Positions 1-6,816 of a stretch of 7,266 bases of DNA are shown in pieces (position 1 is the first letter of the stretch; the number at the start of each line of letters is the position of its first letter). The stretch is from a bacterium (GTDB taxonomy: Bacteria > Omnitrophota > Gorgyraeia > Gygaellales > UBA12090), in assembly GCA_004299495.1 (NCBI GenBank), contig SCPY01000148.1:1-7266 (forward strand), read 5' to 3'. The position numbers and the translations under genes are program-made. Below the pieces are notes generated by a model. The model made no database searches. It had not been told where the DNA came from and worked only from the letters and a program-made list of their open reading frames with translations.

Positions 1-2
1 GC

Positions 3-458
3 CCGGAGTTAACCCGGTATATCGGGCTTTCACCAAGGCAGGTTCTCGCGGCAAGGATAAAGCTGGGTTTGGGTTATCCCGCGGACAAAGGATTGTTCCA
101 GTTAGGCGGAGAAAATGGTTTAAGGGGCTTTGACTATAAGACCATTAACGGATCGCAGGCGATGATGCTTAACTTAGAGTATCGCCGTGACCTGCTGAAT
201 AATTTAGATTTAAGATTTTTTGATAATCTCATTTCTCTTGATAAAATACAAGGCGTAGGATTTTTTGATGCCGGGAAGAGCTGGTTTTCAAGCTTTGGCG
301 GGCGAAGTTTTAAAAAGGATGCCGGGTTAGGGCTTCGCCTGCATTTTAATTTAGGATCGTTCTTAGAGAAGTTTATCTTGCGCTTAGACGCGGCACAGGC
401 AATCAACGCGCCCAAATCCAAGCGGAATTACTGGTTAGGCTTTAGCCATACCTTTTAA
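3..458 (+). CDS. Omp85/BamA-superfamily outer-membrane protein, C-terminal barrel fragment (5' end outside window)
   Basis: The reading frame is open from the window edge, so this is the last 151 residues of a larger protein; the TTG at 69 is an internal leucine codon, not a start. The sequence shows the barrel hallmarks of the bacterial surface antigen (D15) domain. A GLRGF segment (LRGF at 120-131) matches the (V/L)RG(F/Y) motif of barrel loop 6. It is followed by alternating strands such as LNLEYRRDLL, by GVGFFDAGKSW, and by a GLGLRLHFNLG strand near the end. The protein finishes in phenylalanine, the usual recognition signal for outer-membrane barrel assembly. Omp85 members such as BamA and TamA insert or export proteins at the outer membrane. 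The POTRA domains that would separate BamA from TamA or other relatives lie upstream and are not visible, so no gene symbol is given. It ends 16 bases before the next gene and probably shares its transcript. Confidence 0.85.
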   Translation, partial: PELTRYIGLSPRQVLAARIKLGLGYPADKGLFQLGGENGLRGFDYKTINGSQAMMLNLEYRRDLLNNLDLRFFDNLISLDKIQGVGFFDAGKSWFSSFGGRSFKKDAGLGLRLHFNLGSFLEKFILRLDAAQAINAPKSKRNYWLGFSHTF

Positions 459-461
459 GAA

Positions 462-466
462 AGGAG
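462..466 (+). promoter_or_regulatory. Shine-Dalgarno sequence for the GTG-start small protein
   Basis: AGGAG lies 8 bases before the GTG at 475, immediately after the stop codon of the barrel gene. It is a strong ribosome binding site for this window and is the main reason to accept the GTG-initiated small ORF as a gene. Confidence 0.7.
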
Positions 467-474
467 CGAAAAAA

Positions 475-633
475 GTGGTTGAGAAAAGCGAATATAAGGG
501 AAAGCCGATTATTGTGATAAAAAGGGATGAGAACGATAAGTTCCCTTTTTCTTTCGGGGTAGCCAAGGCCAGGTTGATTATGGAAAACCTGGATGAAATA
601 AAAAAGTTCATTGAAGAAAATGATAAAAAGTAA
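475..633 (+). CDS. Small 52-residue protein of unknown function
   Basis: A short frame starts at GTG (475) and stops at TAA (631-633). An AGGAG at 462-466 supports the start. The product is highly charged. It begins with a probable short beta segment (GKPIIVIKR, residues 9-17), then has a turn with an aromatic FPFSFG motif (23-28), and ends in a probable amphipathic helix (about 29-48, with EIKKFIEE). There is no signal peptide, membrane segment or cysteine, so a cytoplasmic protein is likely. It fills the otherwise empty space between the barrel gene and the 620 gene, and its end overlaps that gene by 14 bases, which suggests coupled translation. I do not recognise a named family. The ordered strand-turn-helix layout looks like a real small domain rather than random coding, and could be a partner of the protein encoded next. 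Confidence 0.7.
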   Translation: MVEKSEYKGKPIIVIKRDENDKFPFSFGVAKARLIMENLDEIKKFIEENDKK

Positions 634-1270
634 ATCCCTTTCCGGCATTGAGCAGAAGCTGCAGAGCGCGGAGGACGGCTCATTCAGGCAGCATGTTTTG
701 CAGACAGCCAAGGATTTTAAAACCTCCTGGATTGAGTTAGGCCGCTCTCTATACGCGGTATGGAAGGATAAATTATATAAGGAGTGGGGCTATAGCACGC
801 TTGAGGCGTATACCGCTAAGGAAATCGGGATAAAGAAGATAACCGCGCTCAAGCTTTTAAGGAGCTATTATTTCCTGGAAAAGGAAGAGCCGGATTATTT
901 AAGGAGCGAGGTCATCGCTTCTTCGGATAGCGCCCAGGTGCCGAATTATGAGTCTATTGATGTTTTGCGGATGGCCAAGAATAAGAAAGACTTAGACAGT
1001 TCTGATTATGCCCATTTGAAGAAAGAAATTTTTGAGAAGGGCAAAGACGCGTCCGAGGCTAAAAAAGACCTGACCGCTCTTATAAGACAGCGCCGGGAAT
1101 TAGAGCCGGATGAGGCGCGCAAAGAACGAAGCCTTGCGGTCTTAAAAAGATTCTTGGGCGCCTTGAAAGCGCTCAAAAGAGAGATTGAGGTTTCTAAGCT
1201 TGCGAGCGCGTCCGTGATTAAAGATGCGCAGAATTTGATAGCCAGGATTGAAAGCGAAATCAATGTTTAA
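620..1270 (+). CDS. Hypothetical helical protein with a possible helix-turn-helix-like segment
   Basis: This 216-residue protein is predicted to be almost wholly alpha-helical, strongly charged and cytoplasmic, with no signal peptide or membrane segment. I chose the ATG at 620 over the in-frame TTG at 611 because ATG is the stronger start and nothing like a ribosome site precedes the TTG; it overlaps the small protein by 14 bases. Residues about 35-86 read like a known pattern of bacterial and phage DNA-binding-like proteins: a helix with WIELGRSLYAV (37-47), then KEWGYSTLEAY (54-64), then KEIGIKKITALKLLRSY (67-83). This resembles the 'lgyssfeeY...eLGis..tAyrLi' segment in which the last helix would be a recognition helix. 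Residues 130-216 are rich in lysine, arginine and glutamate and may form a coiled coil. Nucleic-acid binding is an inference from this resemblance; the function is unknown. Its stop overlaps the next gene's start by 8 bases. Confidence 0.8.
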   Translation: MIKSKSLSGIEQKLQSAEDGSFRQHVLQTAKDFKTSWIELGRSLYAVWKDKLYKEWGYSTLEAYTAKEIGIKKITALKLLRSYYFLEKEEPDYLRSEVIASSDSAQVPNYESIDVLRMAKNKKDLDSSDYAHLKKEIFEKGKDASEAKKDLTALIRQRRELEPDEARKERSLAVLKRFLGALKALKREIEVSKLASASVIKDAQNLIARIESEINV

Positions 1271-1553
1271 GCGTAAAAAGATTAAAGTGGGAAAGAAATA
1301 TATTGAGGCAGTCTGGGTAAAGCTGCAGAGCAAGAATCTTATTCTGCTAAATGGAAGCCGCGGTTATGTGATGTGCGGTTATCTTAATCTCAGTGCAGCG
1401 GAGAAATTCAAGGATGCCGCGGTTAAAATTACCGGCGTCTCCACCATAGAAGAGGCATTAAAGGCCGCGGTGCATTCCGCAACCAGCCCCGCCAGAAGAT
1501 TAGGCATTTATAATGGCCAGCCGATAAAAGAAGTTTTAAAGATTATTGCGTAA
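1263..1553 (+). CDS. DUF1805 domain protein (YunC-like)
   Basis: The 96-residue product is one DUF1805 domain. The diagnostic core is RGYVMCGYLN (residues 33-42), followed by AAEKFKDAAVKITGVSTIEEAL (45-66), in which the GV.T/S.E motif is typical, and by a C-terminal helix (GQPIKEVLKII). The family is small, widespread in bacteria and archaea, and has no established biochemical role; Bacillus YunC is its structural reference. The basic N-terminus (FKRKKIKVGKK) precedes the domain. The ATG at 1263 was preferred to the in-frame TTG at 1248; with it the gene overlaps the helical-protein gene by 8 bases. Its TAA and the hemW ATG share a base (TAATG at 1551-1555). Both junctions favour translational coupling. 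No signal peptide is present. Confidence 0.88.
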   Translation: MFKRKKIKVGKKYIEAVWVKLQSKNLILLNGSRGYVMCGYLNLSAAEKFKDAAVKITGVSTIEEALKAAVHSATSPARRLGIYNGQPIKEVLKIIA

Positions 1554-2674
1554 TGAACTCGCTATATATCCATATTCCTTTTTGCCGTAAGAAATGCATT
1601 TATTGCGATTTCTACAGCGTTGCCTACGAGCAAAATCTTGCCGCGGATTATACGAATGTCCTCCGTGAGCAGATAAAGCAGTTAGATGGGTCATTTTCTA
1701 CCATCTATATTGGCGGAGGCACGCCCACGGTATTAGGCAGGGAGGCGCTATCCAATCTGCTCGGGGGCTTGAAAAGATTTATTGGCCCCGAAGTTGAATT
1801 CACGGTAGAAGCGAACCCCGAGAGCTTAAGCAAGGATATTCTTGAACTATTTTTAGATTCAGGCGTAAACCGCTTAAGCCTGGGAATCCAATCTTTTGAC
1901 AATGATAAGCTGAAAAAGTTAGGCAGAATACATAATGGCGCGTCTGGACAAGAAGCCGTATATCTGGCACAAGACGCCGGCTTTAAAAATATCAGCATAG
2001 ATTTGATTTTTGGCGTATGGAATGAAACCCCGGAAGACTGGAAACAGGAATTACGAAAGGCGGCGGCTCTTCCCATTCAACACATCTCCGGTTATTCCCT
2101 CACTTACGAAAAAGACACGCCTTTGTTTGAGTTGGCGCAAGAAAAGAAGATTACGCCCTTAGAAGACGAAATCGCGGCGCAAATGTATGAAGAGACAATT
2201 GATTTTCTGCAAAAAGAGGGTTTCAACCAATATGAGGTCTCAAATTTCGCGAAGGAAGGATATGCCTGCCGTCATAATCAGAATTACTGGGAAAACAATT
2301 CATATATCGGCCTGGGGGCATCGGCAGTATCATATGTTGACGGCATAAGAAAAGAAAATGTTTCCGATGCGGGGGAATATATCGCAAGATATAAAAAGGA
2401 AGAGAGTTTAGAAGTATTTCAAGAAGAGCTTTCTCCGATAGAAAAAGCCAAAGAAACCGCGGCAGTAAAAATCAGGACCAATGAGGGCATAGATTTCAAT
2501 TGGTTTAAGCAAAAGACGGGATTTGATTTTGGCGAGCTCCAGGAGGGCGCCCTGTCAAGGTTGACAGATAAGGGTTTAATTAGCTATAATATGCGCTGCG
2601 CGAAAGCTCCGCGCGTACATCTTACCCCAAAAGGGTTTTTATTCGCGGATACGGTTTCCGGCGAACTTCTTTGA
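1553..2674 (+). CDS. hemW: Radical SAM family heme chaperone HemW
   Basis: HemW is a cytoplasmic, often membrane-associated radical SAM protein that binds heme and hands it to apo-hemoproteins. It was long misannotated as oxygen-independent coproporphyrinogen III oxidase. At 373 residues it matches the family length. The iron-sulfur motif CRKKCIYC supplies C11, C15 and C18 for the [4Fe-4S] cluster. The position two after C18 is phenylalanine (F20), whereas true HemN has a fourth cysteine there (CxxxCxxCxC); this, the start of the protein directly at the cluster, and the length all favour HemW. Other family landmarks are GGGTPT (54-59), EANPES (86-91), RLSLGIQSF (107-115), LGRIH (123-127) and the HemW/HemN block QYEVSNFAKEGYACRHNQNYW-type region at about 226-246. 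The C-terminal HemN_C-like domain covers about 290-373. Its start overlaps the DUF1805 stop by one base. No heme biosynthesis gene is visible here. Confidence 0.95.
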   Translation: MNSLYIHIPFCRKKCIYCDFYSVAYEQNLAADYTNVLREQIKQLDGSFSTIYIGGGTPTVLGREALSNLLGGLKRFIGPEVEFTVEANPESLSKDILELFLDSGVNRLSLGIQSFDNDKLKKLGRIHNGASGQEAVYLAQDAGFKNISIDLIFGVWNETPEDWKQELRKAAALPIQHISGYSLTYEKDTPLFELAQEKKITPLEDEIAAQMYEETIDFLQKEGFNQYEVSNFAKEGYACRHNQNYWENNSYIGLGASAVSYVDGIRKENVSDAGEYIARYKKEESLEVFQEELSPIEKAKETAAVKIRTNEGIDFNWFKQKTGFDFGELQEGALSRLTDKGLISYNMRCAKAPRVHLTPKGFLFADTVSGELL

Positions 2675-2680
2675 AGAGGG
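2673..2680 (+). promoter_or_regulatory. Shine-Dalgarno sequence for the phosphorylase gene
   Basis: GAAGAGGG overlaps the end of the hemW stop codon and lies about 10 bases before the ATG at 2691. The gap between the two genes is only 16 bases, so the site supports that start and argues against a separate promoter here. Confidence 0.5.
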
Positions 2681-2690
2681 TTATTTAAAA

Positions 2691-5312
2691 ATGATTTACA
2701 AATTCATTGATGATAACGGGACATTCACGGTAGAGAACCCGCATAAATACAATCTCTATTTCCCGCTTACCAGTAAGGACGGCGCGCTCTTAAGCTCTAT
2801 CAGCCCGAACCTGGCCGGAGATATAAAGAGGGATAACGAGCATTTTCTCACCCCGCCGGCAAGCATTGAGGACATAAGGAGCAATTGGCTGACCAGAAGA
2901 GACTTCTTTATCAGGACCGACTCTGAAACCATCCGGCTGTCTGCTCCATATCAGGATACCTTAGAGGCGGGGCTTTTGTACCATAAAATCATCAAGAAAA
3001 CAAAGCGGCTAGAGATAGAGATTCTCAATTTTATTCCATATGATGCCGCGGTAGAGCTGATGCAGATAAAAGTCAAGAATATCGGCCAGAAAAGAATAAA
3101 CATCAGGCCTACCTCTTTTATCCCTTTATACGGCCGTCCGGAAAAAAGCTTAAGAGACCACCGCCATGTTACCAGCCTGCTTAACCGCGTTTATTTTCAT
3201 AAGTTCGGGATATTACTTAAGCCCACGATGGTCTTTGATGAGCGGGGCCATAGGGTAAACGAGACTACCTATTTTGGCCTGGGCCTTGAAGGCGACGGAA
3301 GCGCGCCCGTAGGGCAATTCCCCACCCTGGATTATTTTTACGGCGAAGGAAATATTATTTCACCGGATGCCATAGAAAAGAATATCAAACCGGCCAATAA
3401 AAAGCTTCCCGAATTTGACGGTAAAGAGGCTTGCGCGGCCTTGAGATTCAAAGAAAAAAGATTGGAAAAGGGCGAGACGGCAAGCTATTGCCTTATGCTG
3501 GGCCTTGAGGAGTCAGAGCAAAGAATAGAGGAGATCTTTCAAAAATTCAATTCCCCGGCCAAAGTACTTAACAGTTTTATAGAAACAAAACAATACTGGC
3601 GCACTTACCTTTCCGGTATTGATTTTAAATTTGGAAACAGGAACTTTGACAACTGGCTGCTCTGGGTAAAGCTGCAGCCGGCATTAAGAAAGCTCTTTGG
3701 CTGCTCGTTCCTGCCCCATTTTGATTACGGCAAAGGCGGCAGGGGATGGCGCGACCTCTGGCAGGATGCCCTCACCCTCCTTTTGACCGAGCCGCATACG
3801 GCCAGGAACTTTATTATCAACAATTTTAAAGGCGTGCGCATTGACGGCTCAAATGCCACCATCATCGCTAAAGACGGCACTTTCCTCTCGGACAGAAACC
3901 GCATCTCCCGGGTTTGGATGGACCACGGCATCTGGCCCTATCTGACCCTGCGGTTATATATACACAAAACCGGAGATTTGGATATCCTTTTAAAGGAAGA
4001 CACCTATTTTCAGGATCATCAATTTAAGCGCGCCAGAGAGATAGATTACGCCTTCGCGCATCAGCAAGGCTATTCCTTAAAGGACAAGGAGGGCAGGGTC
4101 TATCAGGGGAGCATCTTAGAGCATATTCTGGCGGAAAATCTGGCGCAGTTTTTTAATGTGGGCAGCCATAATATCATCCGCCTTGAGCACGCGGACTGGA
4201 ACGACGGCCTGGATATGGCCCCTGAACACGGAGAGAGCGCAACCTTTAGTTTTATGTACGCCTATAACCTGAGGGACTTATGTGATTTCTTAAACCGGCT
4301 TAAAATAAGGACTCAAACCGTAAGCATTTCAAAGGAACTGGCCTATCTGATAGACGCCGCCCAGAATCAGAAAAACTATGCCGATTACCGCTATAAGCAG
4401 TCAAGATTAGACGAATATTTAACCCGGGTAAAAAATATCAGCGGGGAAAAGTCCAGGATACACCTTGAGGACTTAATCGCGGATTTAAAGGTAAAATCAG
4501 ATCACCTGTTTAAGCTGCTGGCTAAACAGGAATGGCTTCCTTGCGGATTTTTTAACGGCTATTACGATAATCAGGGCAGGCGCGTGGAGGGAAAAACCCC
4601 CGAGGGCAAATTGAATATGCTCCTTCCCTCGCAGGTATTTGCCATAATGAGCGGCGGTGCCGCGGAAGGCCAGATTAAAAAGATATGGCAGTCCATAAAT
4701 AAATATCTGCGGGATAAAAAGCTGGGAGGTTTCCGGCTGAATACAAATTTTAATTCGCACTATAACCTGGATTTGGGCAGGGCTTTTGGTTTTTCCTATG
4801 GAGATAAAGAAAACGGCGCTTTTTTCAGCCATATGGTGGTAATGCTGGCCAATGCCTTGTACCAGAGAGGATTTATAGAAGAAGGCTTTGAGGCTATTAA
4901 TTCCCTTTATGAAATGGCTGCCGGCCCCAAGGCAAAGATATACCCCCTGATCCCCGAATATTTTAATAACGAGGGAAGAGGGCTTTACTCGTATCTTACC
5001 GGCTCAAGCTCCTGGTATATCTATACTTTATTAGAGGAGATTTTAGGGGTTAAGTTTGTCCTGGGGGATATTCATCTGCGGCCGAAACTTACCGCCGGTA
5101 ATTTCTTTGGCCGGGAAATAAGCGTGCAATTCCAATTAGGCGGTAATAAAATTCATCTTACCTACATAAGAGTTGCTGCCCGGAAAAAGGCCTATAAAAT
5201 CAAAGAAGTGTATTTAGGAGACAAGAAAATCCCGCCGCAGCAAAATATCCACATAGTTAAGAAGGAAGCAATATCCGGGAAAGAAAACCACCTGCGGGTG
5301 TATTTGAAGTAG
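2691..5312 (+). CDS. GH94-type glycoside phosphorylase-like protein (cellobiose phosphorylase family, COG3459)
   Basis: GH94 enzymes reversibly split beta-glucosidic (or GlcNAc) bonds with phosphate, giving a sugar 1-phosphate and saving ATP. The 873-residue protein has the family architecture: an N-terminal beta-sandwich (about 1-300, opening with NPHKYNLYFPL), a helical linker, an (alpha/alpha)6 barrel (about 340-790) and a C-terminal beta region. Landmarks are GRGWRDLWQD (350-359), ADWNDGLD (501-508, with D505 the expected general acid), ENGAFFSH (707-714, H714 being the expected phosphate-binding histidine) and PEYFNNEGRGLYSYLTGSSSW (T770/G771 in the phosphate loop). Residue roles are mapped from family knowledge of cellobiose and chitobiose phosphorylases, not from an alignment. 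It lacks a signal peptide, so it should act in the cytoplasm on imported or internal oligosaccharides. The substrate cannot be read off; cyclic beta-1,2-glucan synthase also carries a related domain. An insert of about 30 residues seems to lie between the ADWND and ENG..H motifs. It starts 16 bases after hemW with a GAAGAGGG ribosome site. Confidence 0.88.
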   Translation: MIYKFIDDNGTFTVENPHKYNLYFPLTSKDGALLSSISPNLAGDIKRDNEHFLTPPASIEDIRSNWLTRRDFFIRTDSETIRLSAPYQDTLEAGLLYHKIIKKTKRLEIEILNFIPYDAAVELMQIKVKNIGQKRINIRPTSFIPLYGRPEKSLRDHRHVTSLLNRVYFHKFGILLKPTMVFDERGHRVNETTYFGLGLEGDGSAPVGQFPTLDYFYGEGNIISPDAIEKNIKPANKKLPEFDGKEACAALRFKEKRLEKGETASYCLMLGLEESEQRIEEIFQKFNSPAKVLNSFIETKQYWRTYLSGIDFKFGNRNFDNWLLWVKLQPALRKLFGCSFLPHFDYGKGGRGWRDLWQDALTLLLTEPHTARNFIINNFKGVRIDGSNATIIAKDGTFLSDRNRISRVWMDHGIWPYLTLRLYIHKTGDLDILLKEDTYFQDHQFKRAREIDYAFAHQQGYSLKDKEGRVYQGSILEHILAENLAQFFNVGSHNIIRLEHADWNDGLDMAPEHGESATFSFMYAYNLRDLCDFLNRLKIRTQTVSISKELAYLIDAAQNQKNYADYRYKQSRLDEYLTRVKNISGEKSRIHLEDLIADLKVKSDHLFKLLAKQEWLPCGFFNGYYDNQGRRVEGKTPEGKLNMLLPSQVFAIMSGGAAEGQIKKIWQSINKYLRDKKLGGFRLNTNFNSHYNLDLGRAFGFSYGDKENGAFFSHMVVMLANALYQRGFIEEGFEAINSLYEMAAGPKAKIYPLIPEYFNNEGRGLYSYLTGSSSWYIYTLLEEILGVKFVLGDIHLRPKLTAGNFFGREISVQFQLGGNKIHLTYIRVAARKKAYKIKEVYLGDKKIPPQQNIHIVKKEAISGKENHLRVYLK

Positions 5313-5326
5313 CTACCCCTTTTTTT
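5296..5326 (+). terminator. Weak candidate intrinsic terminator at the convergent junction
   Basis: GGGTG (5296-5300) can pair with TACCC (5314-5318, one G-U pair), enclosing a long 13-base loop, and is followed by seven T (5320-5326). The stem is short and overlaps the 3' end of the phosphorylase gene and the start of the opposite gene's coding end. This is the only terminator-like structure at the junction and may not be functional. Confidence 0.2.
5310..5315. other. Palindromic TAGCTA carrying both stop codons
   Basis: Bases 5310-5312 are the TAG of the phosphorylase gene, and 5313-5315 read on the other strand are the TAG of the SDR gene. The hexamer is its own reverse complement, so the two converging genes abut with no bases between them. 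Confidence 0.95.
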
Positions 5327-6815
5327 CTATGCCGTCCAGGAGGCGCTGGAAGACAAAATGGTGCAAGGGAAGGCAGGCATACCAGTAAATCTTACCCAAA
5401 ATTGACCGCGTATTATAGTAGGCAATTACCGAGAGTTTTCTTATGTCCTTTTCTTCGTCAACCTTAAATTCAAGCCATGCCCTGCCAGGTATCTTCATCT
5501 CCGCCCGCAAGAGCAGGCGGCGGTTTTCCTGAATGTCTTCTACGCGGAAGAAATCCACCACATCATTTATCTTCAAATGGGAATAGCTTTTTCTTCCCCT
5601 GATGGTGCCCGCGCCTAAGAAAATCCGGTCAATCGTTCCCCGCAGGCGCCACAGCCAGTTATCATAGAACCACCCCCTCCTGCCGCCAATCCGGCAGAAA
5701 GAGCGAAAGATACCCTCTGCCGATTTTTGCGTAAAAAGGTGATAGCTCACCGTATAGTTAGCGGGGGCTTTGATTTCATTTAATTTTAAGGAAAACTCGT
5801 AGTAGGGATGGTAGGCGTCAGACCAGCGGGTGGAGACCCGGTCCTGTTCTTCCCGGGAAAGGGCGCGCACGATTTGCTCTTTATAGGAGAGGGGCTCAAA
5901 AGGCAATAGGCTTTTAATCGCGTCATTTCGGCAGATGACTTCGTTTTTTAATCCCTCCAGTAAACAGCGGCTGATAGAATGCGGCACCGGGGTAAGCAGG
6001 CTGGCAAAATAGGCATACCATTTAAGGGGAACCAGGGGAAGGGGAAGAAAGAGGGTAGTTTTATGAAGCAGGCGGGAAAAAATCCTAAGCATCTCTTCAT
6101 AGGTTAAGACGTCCCGGCCTCCGATATCAAAACTCTCACCACACGTCCGGGGCGCTTCCAGCGCGCCCACGAGATATTTGATCACGTCGCGCACTCCGAC
6201 GGGCTGGCATTTATTTCTCGCCCAGCCGGGCACAAAGATAACCGGCAGGGTCCTCACCAGGTGCTGGATAATCTCATAGGAGGCGCTTCCCGAGCCGATA
6301 ATTACCGCGGCCCTTAAGACCGTAACCGGCACCTTTCCTTTCCTGAGCGCTGCGGCTACTTCGGCGCGGCTGCGCAGGTGCGAGGAGAGTTTACTGCGCA
6401 CATCGCCTAAGCCGCCCAGATAAATGATTCTTTTAAGGCCTTGTTCTTGCGCTATCTCCCGGAAATTGCAGGCGGCCAGGATATCCGCCTTTTCAAATTC
6501 TTTCGCGCCAAGATGCAGAGAGTGAATTAAATAGTAGGCAATCTCAATTCCGGAAAGCGCCTGCCTCAAATCCTCTTTCCGCAAGGCATCCGCCCTGGTT
6601 ACCTCGGCTCCCGGCCAGGTGTTTTTATATGCCAGGGGGTCGCCCCTGACTATCGCCTTTACCTTATATCCTCTGGCTAAAAGCTCGGGGACTAACCTGC
6701 CGCCGATGTATCCTGAGGCGCCGCTGACTAAGATTTTGCCCGCGCCTTCAAGCGGCCGCGTTGGCAGGTCATAACAGAACAGCTCGCTGATTTCCGAAGG
6801 ATTGCGCGGTTCCAT
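5313..6815 (-). CDS. YbjT-like atypical SDR with C-terminal DUF2867 domain
   Basis: The 500-residue protein has two parts. The N-terminal Rossmann domain (about 25-345) opens with KILVSGASGYIGG, where G32, G35 and G38 give the GxxGxxG nucleotide-binding motif. It continues with YYLIHSL (94-100), YLGGLG (132-137), LRAAVIIGSGSASYE (167-181) and the NKCQPVGVRDV block (201-211), all matching the YbjT/NmrA-type extended SDRs. The usual SDR Tyr-x-x-x-Lys pair is absent: the site reads HLRSRAEV (146-153), a replacement common in this group. The C-terminal part (about 350-500) is DUF2867, recognisable by GGRRGWFYDNWLWRLRG (377-393) and EMKIPGRAWLEFKV (439-452). E. coli YbjT has this same two-domain layout. 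The substrate is unknown. It starts one base after the acyltransferase stop (TAA-T-ATG), with no clear ribosome site, so translation is probably coupled. Confidence 0.9.
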   Translation of the reverse strand: MEPRNPSEISELFCYDLPTRPLEGAGKILVSGASGYIGGRLVPELLARGYKVKAIVRGDPLAYKNTWPGAEVTRADALRKEDLRQALSGIEIAYYLIHSLHLGAKEFEKADILAACNFREIAQEQGLKRIIYLGGLGDVRSKLSSHLRSRAEVAAALRKGKVPVTVLRAAVIIGSGSASYEIIQHLVRTLPVIFVPGWARNKCQPVGVRDVIKYLVGALEAPRTCGESFDIGGRDVLTYEEMLRIFSRLLHKTTLFLPLPLVPLKWYAYFASLLTPVPHSISRCLLEGLKNEVICRNDAIKSLLPFEPLSYKEQIVRALSREEQDRVSTRWSDAYHPYYEFSLKLNEIKAPANYTVSYHLFTQKSAEGIFRSFCRIGGRRGWFYDNWLWRLRGTIDRIFLGAGTIRGRKSYSHLKINDVVDFFRVEDIQENRRLLLRAEMKIPGRAWLEFKVDEEKDIRKLSVIAYYNTRSILGKIYWYACLPLHHFVFQRLLDGIEKKG

Positions 6816-6816
6816 A

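Noticed and set aside
611..619. TTG at 611 as the start of the helical protein
   Set aside because: It adds only three residues, has no ribosome site, and the ATG at 620 is a better start.
134..711. Open frames on the - strand opposite the barrel gene and the small protein
   Set aside because: They have no ribosome sites or recognisable motifs and are low-complexity products of antisense reading of well-supported + strand genes.
1896..1905. TTGACA-like promoter element in hemW
   Set aside because: It lies within conserved coding sequence (IQSFDND) and no convincing -10 box at the right spacing leads to a gene start.
1705..2076. 123-codon frame on the - strand inside hemW
   Set aside because: It is entirely antisense to strongly conserved HemW motifs and shows no domain of its own.
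4497..4832. 111-codon frame on the - strand inside the phosphorylase gene
   Set aside because: It is antisense to the conserved barrel region, with no start signal or family resemblance.
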